Source: Odobenus rosmarus divergens
Lineage: Eukaryota > Chordata > Mammalia > Carnivora > Odobenidae
DNA length: 64,000 nucleotides
Assembly: GCF_000321225.1 (NCBI RefSeq)
Contig: NW_004450323.1
Location: 2,920,698-2,984,697, forward strand
Direction of reading: 5' to 3'
Shown: in pieces, positions 10,919 through 21,612 of the stretch
Position numbering within the stretch: the first letter of the stretch is position 1
Layout: each line of letters opens with the position of its first letter
Program-made: the position numbers and the translations under genes
Notes under the pieces: model-generated
Told to the model about the DNA's origin: nothing
What the model saw: the letters and a program-made list of their open reading frames with translations, nothing else
The model's database searches: none

Positions 10919-11507
10919 ATTATATGCCTCTCTGATAAAAATAACCCCTCCCACTGCTTTCATATATACATCTCCATCGTTGTCTACCCAATCCAAACTA
11001 GACAGGAAGCCCTCAGTGTCTTCCATAGACTCCTGCTAAGAAAGTGACCCCAGGCTTTTCTTTCTACCTGAATGGCTATGGTTTATATCATTTGTTATGA
11101 GAGATAGCAACCTTGTCCTAGTTGATTACAATAGGAATGGGGCCCCAGTCAAAGGCAATCAAGAGTGGGATGACTATGATGCAGAACACTCCCATGTGTA
11201 GTTTTGGGGAGAAACTCTATCCAATATGGGTGAAACTCCATCCTCCATATTGGATAGAGAAAATGTAGTCACATCTCTTGAAGAGCATGGGAGGTATTCA
11301 CAGAGAAGGCAGTTCACAGGAACCATTGCAGTAACTTGAATCATATCCAGTGGCTCTACTGCTCCCCTGGGTCCAATCTAGATCTATGGTTCATCCCACT
11401 ATGATGGCACTGGATCAGTATGTGAGACCCAGAATGATCAGAACTACTGAGCACCTGGCCCACCTCCTTACTTCCCCATGAATTCCAACAATAAACCTCC
11501 CTCACTT
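10919..11507. other. No named feature; contains a hairpin
   Basis: Unique-looking sequence. An AATAAA lies near 11490, but I see no LTR ends. The hairpin at 11215-11259 is listed separately. Confidence 0.4.
11215..11259. repeat. 15-bp perfect inverted repeat (hairpin)
   Basis: Arms CTCTATCCAATATGG (11215-11229) and CCATATTGGATAGAG (11245-11259) are exact reverse complements around a 15-base loop. No neighbouring element explains it. Confidence 0.9.
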
Positions 11508-11561
11508 AAGATAATATAGCTTTGTCTCATGAACAGACATTTTTCCTAAGAAGACATCCAA

Positions 11562-11996
11562 ATGGCCAACAGATACATGAAAAAGTGCTCAGCATTGCTC
11601 GGCATCAGGGAAATCCAAATCAAAACCTCTAGGAGATACCACCTCACACCAATCAGAATGGCTAAAATTAGCAAGTCAGGAAACGACAGATGTTGGCAGG
11701 GATGCGGAGAAAGGAGAACCCTCCTACACTGTTGGTGGGAATGCAAGCTGGTGCAACCACTCTGGAAAACAGTATGGAGGTTCCTCAAAAAGTTGAAAAT
11801 AGAGCTACCATATGATCCAGCAATTGCACTACTGGGTATTTACCCCAAACATAAAAATGTAGGGATCCGAAGGGGTACATGCACCCCAATGTTTATAGCA
11901 GCCATGTCCACAATAGCCAAACTGTGGAAAGAGTCAAGATGTCCATCGACAGATGAATGGATAAAGAAGATGTGGTGTATATATATATATATATAA
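11562..11996 (+). pseudogene. L1 ORF2 C-terminal remnant
   Basis: A 144-codon open stretch matching the L1 ORF2p C-terminus. It includes the Cys-rich motif C-x3-C-x7-H-x4-C ([18 protein letters not shown]), then [44 protein letters not shown] and WIKKMW. A stop lies five codons before the first Met. The frame ends in an expanded (TA)n run (11978-11995), where sister copies read on into YTMEYYAAIK. The expansion therefore broke the frame. It lacks endonuclease and reverse transcriptase and is non-functional. Confidence 0.85.
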
Positions 11997-12056
11997 TGGA
12001 ATATTATGAAGCCATCAAAAGGAATGAGATCTTGCCATTTGCAGCGACGTGGATGG

Positions 12057-12326
12057 NNNNNNNNNNNNNNNNNNNNNNNNNNNNNNNNNNNNNNNNNNNN
12101 NNNNNNNNNNNNNNNNNNNNNNNNNNNNNNNNNNNNNNNNNNNNNNNNNNNNNNNNNNNNNNNNNNNNNNNNNNNNNNNNNNNNNNNNNNNNNNNNNNNN
12201 NNNNNNNNNNNNNNNNNNNNNNNNNNNNNNNNNNNNNNNNNNNNNNNNNNNNNNNNNNNNNNNNNNNNNNNNNNNNNNNNNNNNNNNNNNNNNNNNNNNN
12301 NNNNNNNNNNNNNNNNNNNNNNNNNN
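12057..12326. other. Assembly gap (270 N)
   Basis: Unresolved bases inside the L1. Frames drawn across it are artefacts. Confidence 1.
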
Positions 12327-12546
12327 ACCATGAGAGATGATGGACTCTGAAAAACAAACTGAGGGTTCTAGAGGGGAGGGTGGTGGGGGGATGGGTTAGC
12401 CTGGTGATGGGTATTAAAGAGTGCATGTTCTGCATGGAGCACTGGGTGTTATACGCAAACAATGAATCATGGAACACTACATCAAAAACTAATTATATAA
12501 TGTATGGTGATTAACATAACATAATAAAAAAAAAGATAATCTAGCT

Positions 12547-13049
12547 ATCTCTCTTTCTTATAATCTGAAAGAGCTGGACTAATAGACTATATTGTGAAAT
12601 TCAGATCATTAAAAGATTTCAAAGGTATTTTGAGACGTCATTTGAAAATCATAAATTAATCTGATAATTTCACCCTACAAAATGCATCCAATATTTTAAA
12701 CCTCACCCAAAGCAATTACATATTTGGAAAATTAAGTATATCATGAGAAACCTATAAATATTGATAGGCATTTATATATCACAGTATTCCATAAGTACAT
12801 CTATTTGGTGTTTTGTCACTTTGAGGAAGGAACAAAGACTTCCTAGGGCAACATGAGCAGGTGGCATGTGTTCGATATTTCCTTTGAAACATTTATCATA
12901 TCTGTCACTCCCTTTCCATTTGTACTAGTATACCCTGGTTTTAGGCCCTTGACATTTCACACTATATCTTGTAATACAGATGCAATGATTAATTCCTCTG
13001 GTTCTAGTCTGTGTCCTCCAATTTGTCCTGCATGCCAGTCATCCTTTAG
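12547..13049. other. No recognisable feature
   Basis: AT-rich unique-looking sequence with no open frame of note. Confidence 0.45.
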
Positions 13050-13525
13050 AACTACATTCATGTCACTTCTTGGCTCAAAATCTCTCTGTGGCTCATTTAT
13101 ACCCTTCTTTATGGGTATATATCATCTAGTCTTGTTCCTTGCCTTTCCAGACCCTCTCCCATCTCCAGCCAGCCAGTGATTCATGAAGATGCTCTACTCA
13201 TTCCTTTGTTTTTGCCCTCATTCTTGGTGTTTCTTTCCCTTGGCATGGCAGCCATTCATAAATCTATCTCATTCCATCCAAAGACTAACAGATGTCCCAT
13301 CTTCCACATGAAATCTTCCCTCATCACCTCCAACCCTCACAGGGCTCCCCCTTTAGGAAAATCACAGGACTTAACTCTTTTTGCTTTCAGATTTGTTCTA
13401 CCTCCTAGAATGACTGCTTTTCTGTGTGGGCCAGTTTTAGCTCCTCTACTAGATGGTAAGCTCCTTGATTTTGAACAGGCGAAAACTATTTTCTTGTTGA
13501 CATTGAATGAATATCCTGAATGTTA
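13050..13525 (+). repeat. L2 LINE 3' region
   Basis: Diverged sense L2: 'TCACTTCTTGGCTCAAAATC', 'GAAATCTTCCCTCATCACC', 'AGATGGTAAGCTCCTTGATT', 'TTGAATGAATATCC'. Frames of 108 and 116 codons lie inside it but carry no L2 protein motif, as expected for the 3' UTR. Confidence 0.6.
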
Positions 13526-13799
13526 GCCACCCCCCTCCCCCCACCGAGGCAGCTTCAGGATGCAAGATTGCATTAGGAATGGCATTTTACTAAAAAGGAA
13601 AGTGGAAAATTTGTTTTAATCTCCTAGGGCCAGTGTCCAGCCTAAAAAATAAAAACTACCAAAACAATTCTTAATTCCAGAAGGGATACTAAAACTTCTA
13701 TAAATAGAATAAATAGAATTTGTAACAAAAGCATGCACAAGTCACAGTGCTATCAGGAAACCAGACTTCCCAGAGACCAGACATTAGGGATAAGACTGT

Positions 13800-13955
13800 G
13801 TGCTAGAAAAGCATTAAACTGGGGTCAGGCAGTCTGGGCAAATCTGGACTTGCCACTCAGGAGCTGCATGGTTTTGGTAAAGTCCCTTCATGAAGCATCG
13901 CTTACCTCATCTGGAAATAGAGCATGTCAGAATAGGGACCTCTGAGGTTTGCTCA
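13800..13955 (+). repeat. MIR SINE
   Basis: 'CTGGGGTCAGGCAGTCTGGG', 'TTGCCACTCAGGAGCTGCAT', 'GGTAAAGTCCCTTCATG', 'TTACCTCATCTGGAAATAG' follow MIR order from head to core. Confidence 0.65.
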
Positions 13956-15419
13956 AACACTAAAATCCTGGTGTTTGTTGTCATGCCTGGGCATGATTTC
14001 CCACTAAGTTAGAAGGAAACATGGGGTTATTTTAGAAAGTGATTTGGACTATGCAGTCTAATTTAGAGGGCCACCAACCTTCTGTCCTCAGGTCTTGGTC
14101 TCCTATCTGGCTAGAAAAGTAGCTTCCCAGGGAACCCAGGGAGAGCTCTGAGTTTAGTCCCACCCTTGGCCTTGGTATAATGATTCCAAACTGCTGCCTA
14201 GTGTCTGTCAAACTTACCAGTTGGTTTATAAGATTTTTTTTTTATGTGTGTGCTTGTTTACTTACATTTCATTACTTTCACGAGAGAAATGGTGTCCCCT
14301 TTGGTTACCCTTGAATTTGAACCCAAATTTTTTTGCTGCATTCATTCTCAGCTGACTGTTGAACAGGTTAAGACCCTCCCAGCCTGCAGAACCTGGATTT
14401 TTTCTGTCCTAGGAGCTGCCTCCTGCCTCCACAGTGTGTTTGAGCCATGATCCCTCTTCTTTCCTCTAGTAACATTTCAGAACATCTCTGTGAACTGCCA
14501 TGCAATAGCCACAGATCTTTTGTTATGAAGTTTAAATCCCACAAGGAGATTATCAGAAAATGGAGTAGCTGGATGACTGAAATCTAATTCAGTGATTTTG
14601 TGAAATTTGGGACATTGTCTAACAGTTCCTGAAGTCATTCTGGATCACAGTAGCTTGAATGACATGCCTTCCTCTCAAGCTTATGAAGTTTGCCTTGAAA
14701 GCCACCACTAGGCCAGCTTCATGTATGAGCCTATAGACTCTTGGAAGATCTACCCGATATGGCTTAAGGAGCACTGGGCATGAAGATGCATCTTACTTTC
14801 AGGCATATCAGATCCACTGCTGACATGGATTCAGTGACCAAAAGTTATTAATAAAGTCAAATCTGCGGTGTGAGTGCCTGCTCTTGAGAAAGGCTGCTGT
14901 GGGCCAGGGGTTCCTGCAATAGTCAACTTGAGGATAGTAAATATGGGATTGGACAAAGAGCTAGAAGAACATTTAGGCCTCAGGAAGGTACTGTCAATGA
15001 CTGAATGACCCTTTCATGATTCCTGGGACATAAGACACCTTCATCGACTAAGGGATTCTCTTTACTGAAAACTAATCAAGGGAAATAAATAAAAGTAGAC
15101 TTTCACAGGAAATGTGAGTCCATTGTCAAACAATGCTGATTAATAGTAAAACTGAACACACCTTCCCTCTAAAGCTGATATAAGCTCTGCTGAAAATTGC
15201 AACCTCGGACATACGAAGGGTTTGGTGTCAGTCATTCTTCTTCCTCACATACATATATTGAGAATCTTTCTATTTTTTTTTATTTATTGGAAGAAAGTAG
15301 AACTGAAAGAGAAGAGTGCCAGGTTCTTAGCTTGCAAATCCCAACTGAAGATAAGAACAGCTTCCGTTTCTCAAGTTTATCTTCTCTGTCCTGAGCACAT
15401 ACCTGGGGTTAAGGTGACT
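13956..15419. other. No recognisable feature
   Basis: Unique-looking DNA with short T tracts (14231-14242). No gene structure is visible. Confidence 0.45.
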
Positions 15420-15595
15420 TGCATACCTACTTCCTGATCCTCATACCAGTGCGGCACAGTAGATGTTCCATCTCTGTTTTACTTATGAGAGAAATGGTGT
15501 CCCCACGGTTGCAGAGTAGCAAGGCAGAGCCAGGGTAGACCCAGCTCAGACTGACCCCAAAGCCCTTGTCTTCACTGTCTCCCAAACTTCCATTA
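15420..15595 (-). repeat. MIR SINE
   Basis: Antisense MIR order: 'GATCCTCATACCAGTG', 'CTGTTTTACTTATGAGAGAA', 'AGTAGCAAGGCAGAGCCAGG', 'CCCTTGTCTTCACTGTC'. Confidence 0.5.
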
Positions 15596-16803
15596 GAAGG
15601 GCTTTCACCATCCTGGTTGAACTTAACTCTAATATTTGCCAAATTTTTCAAATTTTGAAGTCCATTTGTTCAGCTGCAGGCAATGCTGCCTGCACTGTGA
15701 TTTTGAGGATCTTAGATGATGCCTAATGGCCTTTTAAAGTGTTACAATGGCTCCCGCTGCCAATGACCGGGGACCTCATCACTGACTGTGAACACAAGAA
15801 CCCTCTGCTCCCTCTGATCACAAGCCCCTTCCCATGCAACATGCCTTTCTACACATGCATGTCCCCACACTGGGGCAAGTCAGAACTCCTAGGTCTGCAG
15901 ACACCACATACAAATCCCAGGATTGTGCTATTGGAACCATCCATTTAGACACCTCCCTCCACTATTATGGACATGGAGCTATGTCGAATGAAAACATTTC
16001 TGACAGACATACAGTGTCCCATGCTAGACCTAAGGAAGCAGTTCGTGGCTTCTCCCAAACACATTTGGCAGTTTCTGTGGACCCCAGGGGATTCAACCTG
16101 AAAGACAGAGCAAGGACTGTCATTCTGGAAACCCTTGCACCCTCTCAGTGCCCTACCCTCCAGTGACTAGAAGACGTTTCTCTTTCCTAGGGACGGGAAT
16201 TCCGTCACATTCTGCTTCTCTTAACACCGTGGGTTAGAGTAAAACCCTAAAGTCAGACCTCCAAGCTCTGCTCTCTATATGTGAAAGGAAACTTTGGAAA
16301 CCCAAAAAACCTTTATCCCCAACAAATCCTGGCTTTCCCAAAGAATTATTTTCCATGGACTCAAAAAAGTCTAATTTGAAAAGGAAAGCAGGGCAATAAT
16401 TCCCCAGTTGTAGGCCATTTCTACTCAGTGCTTATCCTTGACTTTGATCTATTTGTTTACCTGTCTGGGACAATTAAGGACAGGAATTGAGGATGTTAGA
16501 AACTTTTATAAAAATTTGACAGAGAAGTTTTATGTCTGTTGAATTCAGAAACATTGTGCCTGCTATATTTATGTTTGTTCTTAATTTAATTTTTCTAGGA
16601 ATTTATGCTTTGATTGTATTTTACAAAATGATGGATTGGAAGGGTTTGTTGTTTTTTTTTTTATGACCTTCTAACACAGAAAGCTTGAGAAGCACTGTTC
16701 TAGTCTATATCTGAACTTCCCCCTTAGGGAGGGCTATGCCACCAGAGTCTCAATGTATGGAACAGCCATAGAAAATGAGGAACTAAGTATTTTCTAAAAC
16801 AAG
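15596..16803. other. Mostly unique DNA with a MER5A-like end
   Basis: No gene recognised. 'CTTGAGAAGCACTGTTCTAG' at about 16684-16703 resembles the terminal inverted repeat of a MER5A-type DNA transposon, but the body is missing. Confidence 0.4.
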
Positions 16804-16811
16804 AAATGCAA

Positions 16812-17006
16812 GGGTGCCTGGGTGGCTCAATCAGTTAGCGGTTAGCATCTGCCTTCAGCTCAGGTCATGATCCCAGGGTCATGGGATCAAGCCCCACGTC
16901 AGGCTCCCTGCTCAGCAGGGAACCTGCTTCTCCCTCTCCTCCCCACTCATGCTCTCTGTCACCATTTCTGTCTCTCTCTCGCTCTCAAATAAATAACAAC
17001 TTTTTA
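16812..17006 (+). mobile_element. Can-SINE
   Basis: Head GGGTGCCTGGGTGGCTCAAT and tail CTCAAATAAATAACAAC. The TSD is weak (AAATGCA at 16804-16810 and 17009-17015). The head is slightly diverged. Confidence 0.92.
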
Positions 17007-17015
17007 AAAAATGCA

Positions 17016-17318
17016 TTGGTTTACTATCTCAAAAAAAGATGTTCATTAGTCAGCCATTACACTAATTCCACTGAAAGATAAAAATGGACCTTCCATTCTA
17101 AAGGGACAAAGAGAAGACTAAGTTGTGTATAATCAACACGGTATTTCAACCAGCCATAACTGCCTATTGGCCTATGTTAATTGGTTTAGGACTGAATCGC
17201 AACGGCTACAAGATTCAGAAAACATTGCATTGTGAAGCACTAAGCCAATGCCTGCAGTTCCCCCATTGTTAGGTGTGTTAGCGAAGGCACAGGCTCAGTT
17301 TGAGCAACATGAGTCTCC
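17016..17318. other. No recognisable feature
   Basis: Unique-looking sequence between two SINEs. Confidence 0.45.
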
Positions 17319-17334
17319 AAAGTACAATGGCTTA

Positions 17335-17505
17335 TGGCGCACCTGGGTGGCTCAGTCAGTTAAGCATCTGCCTTCAGCTCAGGTCATGATCTTGGGGTCT
17401 TGGAATTGAGCCCTGCATTGGGCTCCCTGCTGAGCAGGGAGCCTGCTTCTCCCTCTGCCCTTCCCCCAACTAATGCTCTCTCCTTCTCTATCTCTCTCAA
17501 TTTAA

Positions 17506-17544
<39 letters not shown>

Positions 17545-17555
17545 AATCTTTTTAA
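17335..17555 (+). mobile_element. Can-SINE with long AAAT tail
   Basis: Perfect 16-bp TSDs AAAGTACAATGGCTTA (17319-17334 and 17556-17571). The tail holds about ten AAAT units (17503-17545), making it a likely polymorphic microsatellite. Confidence 0.97.
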
Positions 17556-17571
17556 AAAGTACAATGGCTTA

Positions 17572-18147
17572 GACAAGATCAAGTTAATTTCTTTTTCATG
17601 TGTTGGTCCAGAAGTTGGTAGTGCAGGATCAGTGGGATAGCTCTGCCATCTTCAGTGAGTGGCATCCTTCACTGGATCCAAGGGAACCAAAATATTTCTC
17701 ACTATTGCTTAGCCAATGAAAGGGAAAAGTACTGGGGAAGTACACAATGAATTCTTTTAAGGGCAAGTCAAGTAGTCTTTAACTAAATGGCCAATTGCCC
17801 AGTTAAAATTCTATTTCTATTAATGACAAGGAAAACAGATAAATAAACAATCTGCCCCACTACAGAACCTTAGTAGGCTGAAAATTTTTACAAACCCTGA
17901 ACTTTTCTGAGCTTGTCAACACCTAGTAACTCAAAATTTTACACTTAGAAACCTAAATAATAATCATTCTCCCAGTGCTTTCCAAGTTAAACACAGATTT
18001 GTATTGCACTCGTAATTTTCCAATTTTTCTTGAAAATTTTCCCCCAGATATTTTGATAGTATTGTGGTCATGAGCTAAACAGCAAAGTTGATTCATTTAA
18101 AAAAACAAAACAAAAAAACCTTTTTAATTTACCAGAATTGGTTCAAA
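17572..18147. other. No confident feature
   Basis: 17575-17660 ('GTTAATTTCTTTTTCATGTG', 'CCAGAAGTTGGTAGTGCAGG') resembles an old mammalian interspersed repeat that I cannot name safely. The rest looks unique. Confidence 0.35.
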
Positions 18148-18164
18148 AATATGTCTAAAACCTG

Positions 18165-18567
18165 GGGCACCTGGGTGGCTCAGTCGGTTGAGCATCCAAC
18201 TCTTGGTTTCAGCTCAGGTCATGATTTCAGGGTCATGGGATCAAGTCCCGTGTGGGGCTCTGTGGTCAGTGAGGAGTCTGCCTGGGATTCTCCCTCTCCC
18301 TCCCCCTCTGCCCCTCCTCCTGCTCTCTCTCAAAGAAATAAAAATAAAATCTTTTGGGGCGCCTGGGTGGCTCAGTCGTTAAGCATCTGCCTTCGGCTCA
18401 GGTCAAGGTCCCAGGGTCCTGTATCGGGCTCCCTGCTCAGCAGGAAGCCTGCTTCTCCCTCTCCCACTCCCCTTGCTTGTGTTCCCTCTCTCGTTGTGTC
18501 TTTCTCTGTGTCAAATAAATAAATAAAATCTTTAAAAAAATAAAATAAATAAAATCTTAAAAAAAAG
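18165..18567 (+). mobile_element. Can-SINE interrupted by a second Can-SINE
   Basis: The outer element has head GGGCACCTGGGTGGCTCAGT. Its TSDs AATATGTCTAAAACCTG (18148-18164) and AATATATCTAAAACCTG (18568-18584) lie outside both SINEs, so the outer copy inserted first. Its A-rich tail resumes after the inner copy at 18541. Confidence 0.95.
18356..18540 (+). mobile_element. Can-SINE nested in the tail of another Can-SINE
   Basis: The inner copy (head GGGGCGCCTGGGTGGCTCAG, GTTAAGC subtype with TCCTGTATCGGGCTCCC) is flanked by tail-derived repeats, AAAAATAAAATCTTT before and AAATAAATAAAATCTT after. This is as expected if the target was the A-rich tail of the host SINE. Confidence 0.93.
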
Positions 18568-18739
18568 AATATATCTAAAACCTGAGCACTTGTTAGCCAA
18601 TAAAGAAATTAAATTTCTAATAAAAAATATCTTCCTACAAAGAAAACCTGAGTCCCAGATTCCTTCCTTAGAAAGCTCTACCAAGTAGTCAAGGAAGAAA
18701 TTATTCCAATCCTATGTAAACTATTGCAGAGAATAATGT

Positions 18740-19270
18740 GTAGACAGATAATGTGGGGAAGGGCATCCTAGGCAAGAAGAGCATGTGCAAAGACACAAAG
18801 GTAGACAAAAATACAATGAATTTGGGAAATAAGTGGTTCAGTACAGTTGGAGCTCAGGGAACTTACTGGAGAGAAGCAGAAGACGGGGCTGGGAAGTTAG
18901 GCAGGAGTAAATCTTTTTTTCTTTCTTTCTTTAAGATTTATTTACTTACTTATTTGAGAGAGAGAGCGAGAGAGAGCATGATTGGGGGTGGGGGAAGGGC
19001 AGAGGGAGAGAGAGGGAGAAGCAGACTCCCCACTGAGCTGGGAGCCCAATGCAGGGCTCAATCCCAGGACCCTGAGATCATGACCTGAACCGAAGGCAGA
19101 CACTTAGCCAACTGAGCCACCCAGGCACCCCAGGAGTAAATCTTTTTAAGCCATACTGAAGACAACAAGGAATTTTATTCTGTCCTGTAAACAATTAGGA
19201 ACCAATTAACAGGTCAGATGAGACATGTAATTACCTATAGTGAAGGTCTGTTATGATCCTGAGATACCAC
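18740..19270 (-). repeat. L2-like ancient repeat, split by a SINE
   Basis: 'GAAGAGCATGTGCAAAGACA' before the SINE, then 'AGGAATTTTATTCTGTCCTG' and 'AGGTCAGATGAGACATG' after it. This is the order of an antisense L2-type repeat ('agtgcaaaggccctgag ... ggattttattctgagtg ... agtgacatgatctgac'). Confidence 0.5.
18919..19131 (-). mobile_element. Can-SINE
   Basis: Antisense; CTTT-rich tail, GAGA tract and head ending GAGCCACCCAGGCACCCC. Perfect 16-bp TSDs AGGAGTAAATCTTTTT (18903-18918 and 19132-19147). It inserted into the L2-like repeat. Confidence 0.97.
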
Positions 19271-19484
19271 TTAATATTTATGCAGGAAAAAATGTATCTA
19301 TAGAATAAAACTCAATACCAACATCAACTGAAAACCTTTTGCTAATGTCATAGGAACAAAGAAGTTCCAATGACCTATACAAAGTGCCTTTACAAGGTGT
19401 CTTAATCACAATTCTCTACAAGGACATATACAAGCTAACCTGGGATAGCAGATAGGCCAAGCCCACTCCTGGGCCTATAATATT

Positions 19485-19748
19485 TATGATAATAATAGCT
19501 AATATTTATTGAGTACTCTGTGCCAGATACATTGCTAAGCACTTGGCATGAATTATCTCAACTAACCTTCATAATAACCCTGTGAAGTAGGTGCCATAAT
19601 CTATCTCCATTTTATTGATGAAAATAAAGCCTGAAAGTGATTAGATAATTTGCCCAAGGTCACCCTGCTAATAAGTAGCAGAGACAGAACTTGAACTTCT
19701 GTGTCTCTGATAACAACACCTAATGCTGTTAACTACTATGCTGTCCTG
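19485..19748 (-). repeat. Near full-length MIR SINE
   Basis: Clear antisense MIR: 'AATAGCTAATATTTATTGAG', 'GCTAAGCACTTGGCATG', 'TAATAACCCTGTGAAGTAGG', 'TCCATTTTATTGATG', 'TTGCCCAAGGTCACCCTGC', 'TGCTGTTAACTACTATGC'. Its length of about 260 bp is close to the full element. Confidence 0.85.
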
Positions 19749-21418
19749 CCCATGGCAGATATCACTAATCAATTATTACATTCTTTTTTTTTCTTTACTC
19801 AGCCCAGACTGGGCCTCCCAACTTTCAGTGTAGCTCTGAGAAGCCACTATAGATAGATCAGAATTGACTCATGAGATAGGACTGATTGCTGCCCTTTGCC
19901 TACACCTTAGTGATGTCATCTCGGATGTAGCCTCAGATTCTGGTTCTTAAGTCACTGTGAGCATAAACTACATCAAAAGTGGACCTGCCACCACAGATTG
20001 TATTCTAGCGACTTTACTTGGAGTCTTTACATTAGAAGTCCTCCCTAGACTGCTTTCCTAAGCTGATGCAAACTCAATTTGCTGGTATGGAAAAAGGACA
20101 GGAAGAATTCAGGCTATCCACAAGCTTCCAATATGAACTTGCTGCCCTTTATGGGCATTCTCACCATTTATGAATGTCGTTGGTGAGAAAATTACAGAAG
20201 TGATTCCAGAAAGAGGCTATGGCTTTATGTTATATGTTCCACATATCTGAATTGCTTGAAGTAGTATAGAAGGTAGAAGCAGTGTTGAAGACTCAGAGTT
20301 AATTTGGATTTTGGAAAAGATTAGCGCACTTCTATAACATATTAAACATAACCTCATCACTCCATGCCAAGTGGTAAGAGGTCAAGTATATAAAAATATT
20401 TTATAGAGTCCTTCTAGGTAGACAGCCCTACCTTAATTCAACTGCTTTTTCTTTTATGTCCAAACTCCACAACAGTCACAGTTTGCCACCAAGTATTTAC
20501 AATGCACGAACAGTGTGATGGCTTCAGGTAGTTCAGGAATGAGGAGTGGAAAGTCCAGGGCTGGGATGAGGGGAAAGTTCTGACTAGACCAAGCAGGAGC
20601 CTGATCCCTGGTAAAGAGAGGGAGCAATAGGAATGACCCATCTGGATTTCAGGCTGGTCCTGGAAGGGCAGCTGGAGGCTCGTGGAGCAGTGTCATGGGT
20701 AGCCCAGCCATTTCTGTCTCAATGCTGGAGCAGGTAAGTGAGTGGAGGAGCTTTAAAGTCCAGGAACCTCTGGGTACCAGGGAGGCAGATGATACTGGAA
20801 GATGTGCCAACATTGGCTAGAAACCCAACTGGGGCTGAGATGTGAGGGTCACACCCTGGTCCCAGGCTAGACACTCATTGTATATGTCTCCCCAAAGGGA
20901 AAGATGACTAGAGAGAACCCAACAAGAGTAAGCTCAGGTCAAAATCCCAAACATGTGGACTGGGACAATGAGTGGGAGTAGGAGGAAGCAAGGAGAAATT
21001 GAAGCAATTTAGGGATAACCTAGGTATTCAGATCCTAGGATATTAGATCCTAGGAAGGGTTAAGTACAAAAGACTTTAGGACCACATGGGAGCTCATCTC
21101 CCATAGAATGTGGGGCAATGGCTTTGATGCATATTTCAGCTCTTCTAGGATTGTCTCAGTACCTAGGGAAGGGTCTACAAAGGGGACCTATTTGCCTGGT
21201 GACAGGGAAGAGAATCGACATATGTCATAAAACTGCCAGTGTTGGTTGCTTTCATATCCCATCTTAATTTAATTCTCGAAATTCCTCAGAAATGTTAGGA
21301 CCTGCAGTAGGTGATATGGCCAAAATCTGAACTCATGTATGATCTGGCCCCATACCACTGGAAAACACACAGACAAGAAATACTGGAAGCCAGGCAAAGG
21401 GGTCTGATTCTGTCATCT
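19749..21418. other. Repeat-poor unique DNA
   Basis: No repeat or gene recognised across 1.7 kb. A splice-like segment at 20653-20733 (81 nt, open in frame, preceded by TTTCAG and followed by GTAAGTG) is the only exon-like signal. Its polypyrimidine tract is poor, so I do not call it a gene. Confidence 0.4.
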
Positions 21419-21612
21419 CAATGGTTTTCAACACGGGCTACCCATCAAAATCACACACACACACACATACACACACACATGCACACACACACACACACGT
21501 CAGGACCATCCCCAGATATTCTGCTTTAATTGCTCTGTGATAGGGCATTGGTGTTTTTCTTTAAGAGCTCTTCTCGTGATTCCAAGGAACAACCAGAGCT
21601 GAGAACCATTGA
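21419..21612 (+). repeat. MER5A-type hAT DNA transposon with CA repeat
   Basis: 'CTCAATGGTTTTCAACACGG', 'CATCAAAATCAC', then after the CA run 'AGGGCATTGGTGTTTTTCTT', 'GTGATTCC' and 'GCTGAGAACCATTG'. Both terminal inverted repeats are recognisable. A non-autonomous fossil. Confidence 0.6.
21452..21498. repeat. (CA)n microsatellite
   Basis: About 47 bases of CA units broken by TA and GCA interruptions, seeded inside the 'ATCACCTGGG' part of the MER5A-like element. Confidence 0.92.

Larger units (their letters stand above)
11522..12532 (+). mobile_element. 5'-truncated carnivore L1, broken by assembly gap
   Basis: Begins in ORF2 and ends with the TAGAGGGGAGGG 3' UTR module and an A tract. TSDs AAGATAATATAGCT (11508-11521) and AAGATAATCTAGCT (12533-12546), one mismatch. 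Comparison with the copy at 4652 places the gap from ORF2 'TGGATGG' to just before 'ATGGACTCTG', about 326 bases there. This is the purine-rich doubled-tail part. Confidence 0.93.

Noticed and set aside
11840..12477. Long frames across 11840-12477 on both strands
   Set aside because: They run through the 270-N gap; the X residues are not real coding sequence.
18088..18522. 144-codon plus frame (GTWVAQSVEHPTLGFSS...)
   Set aside because: It is a translation of two Can-SINEs; the same peptide pattern appears wherever this SINE is read in that frame.
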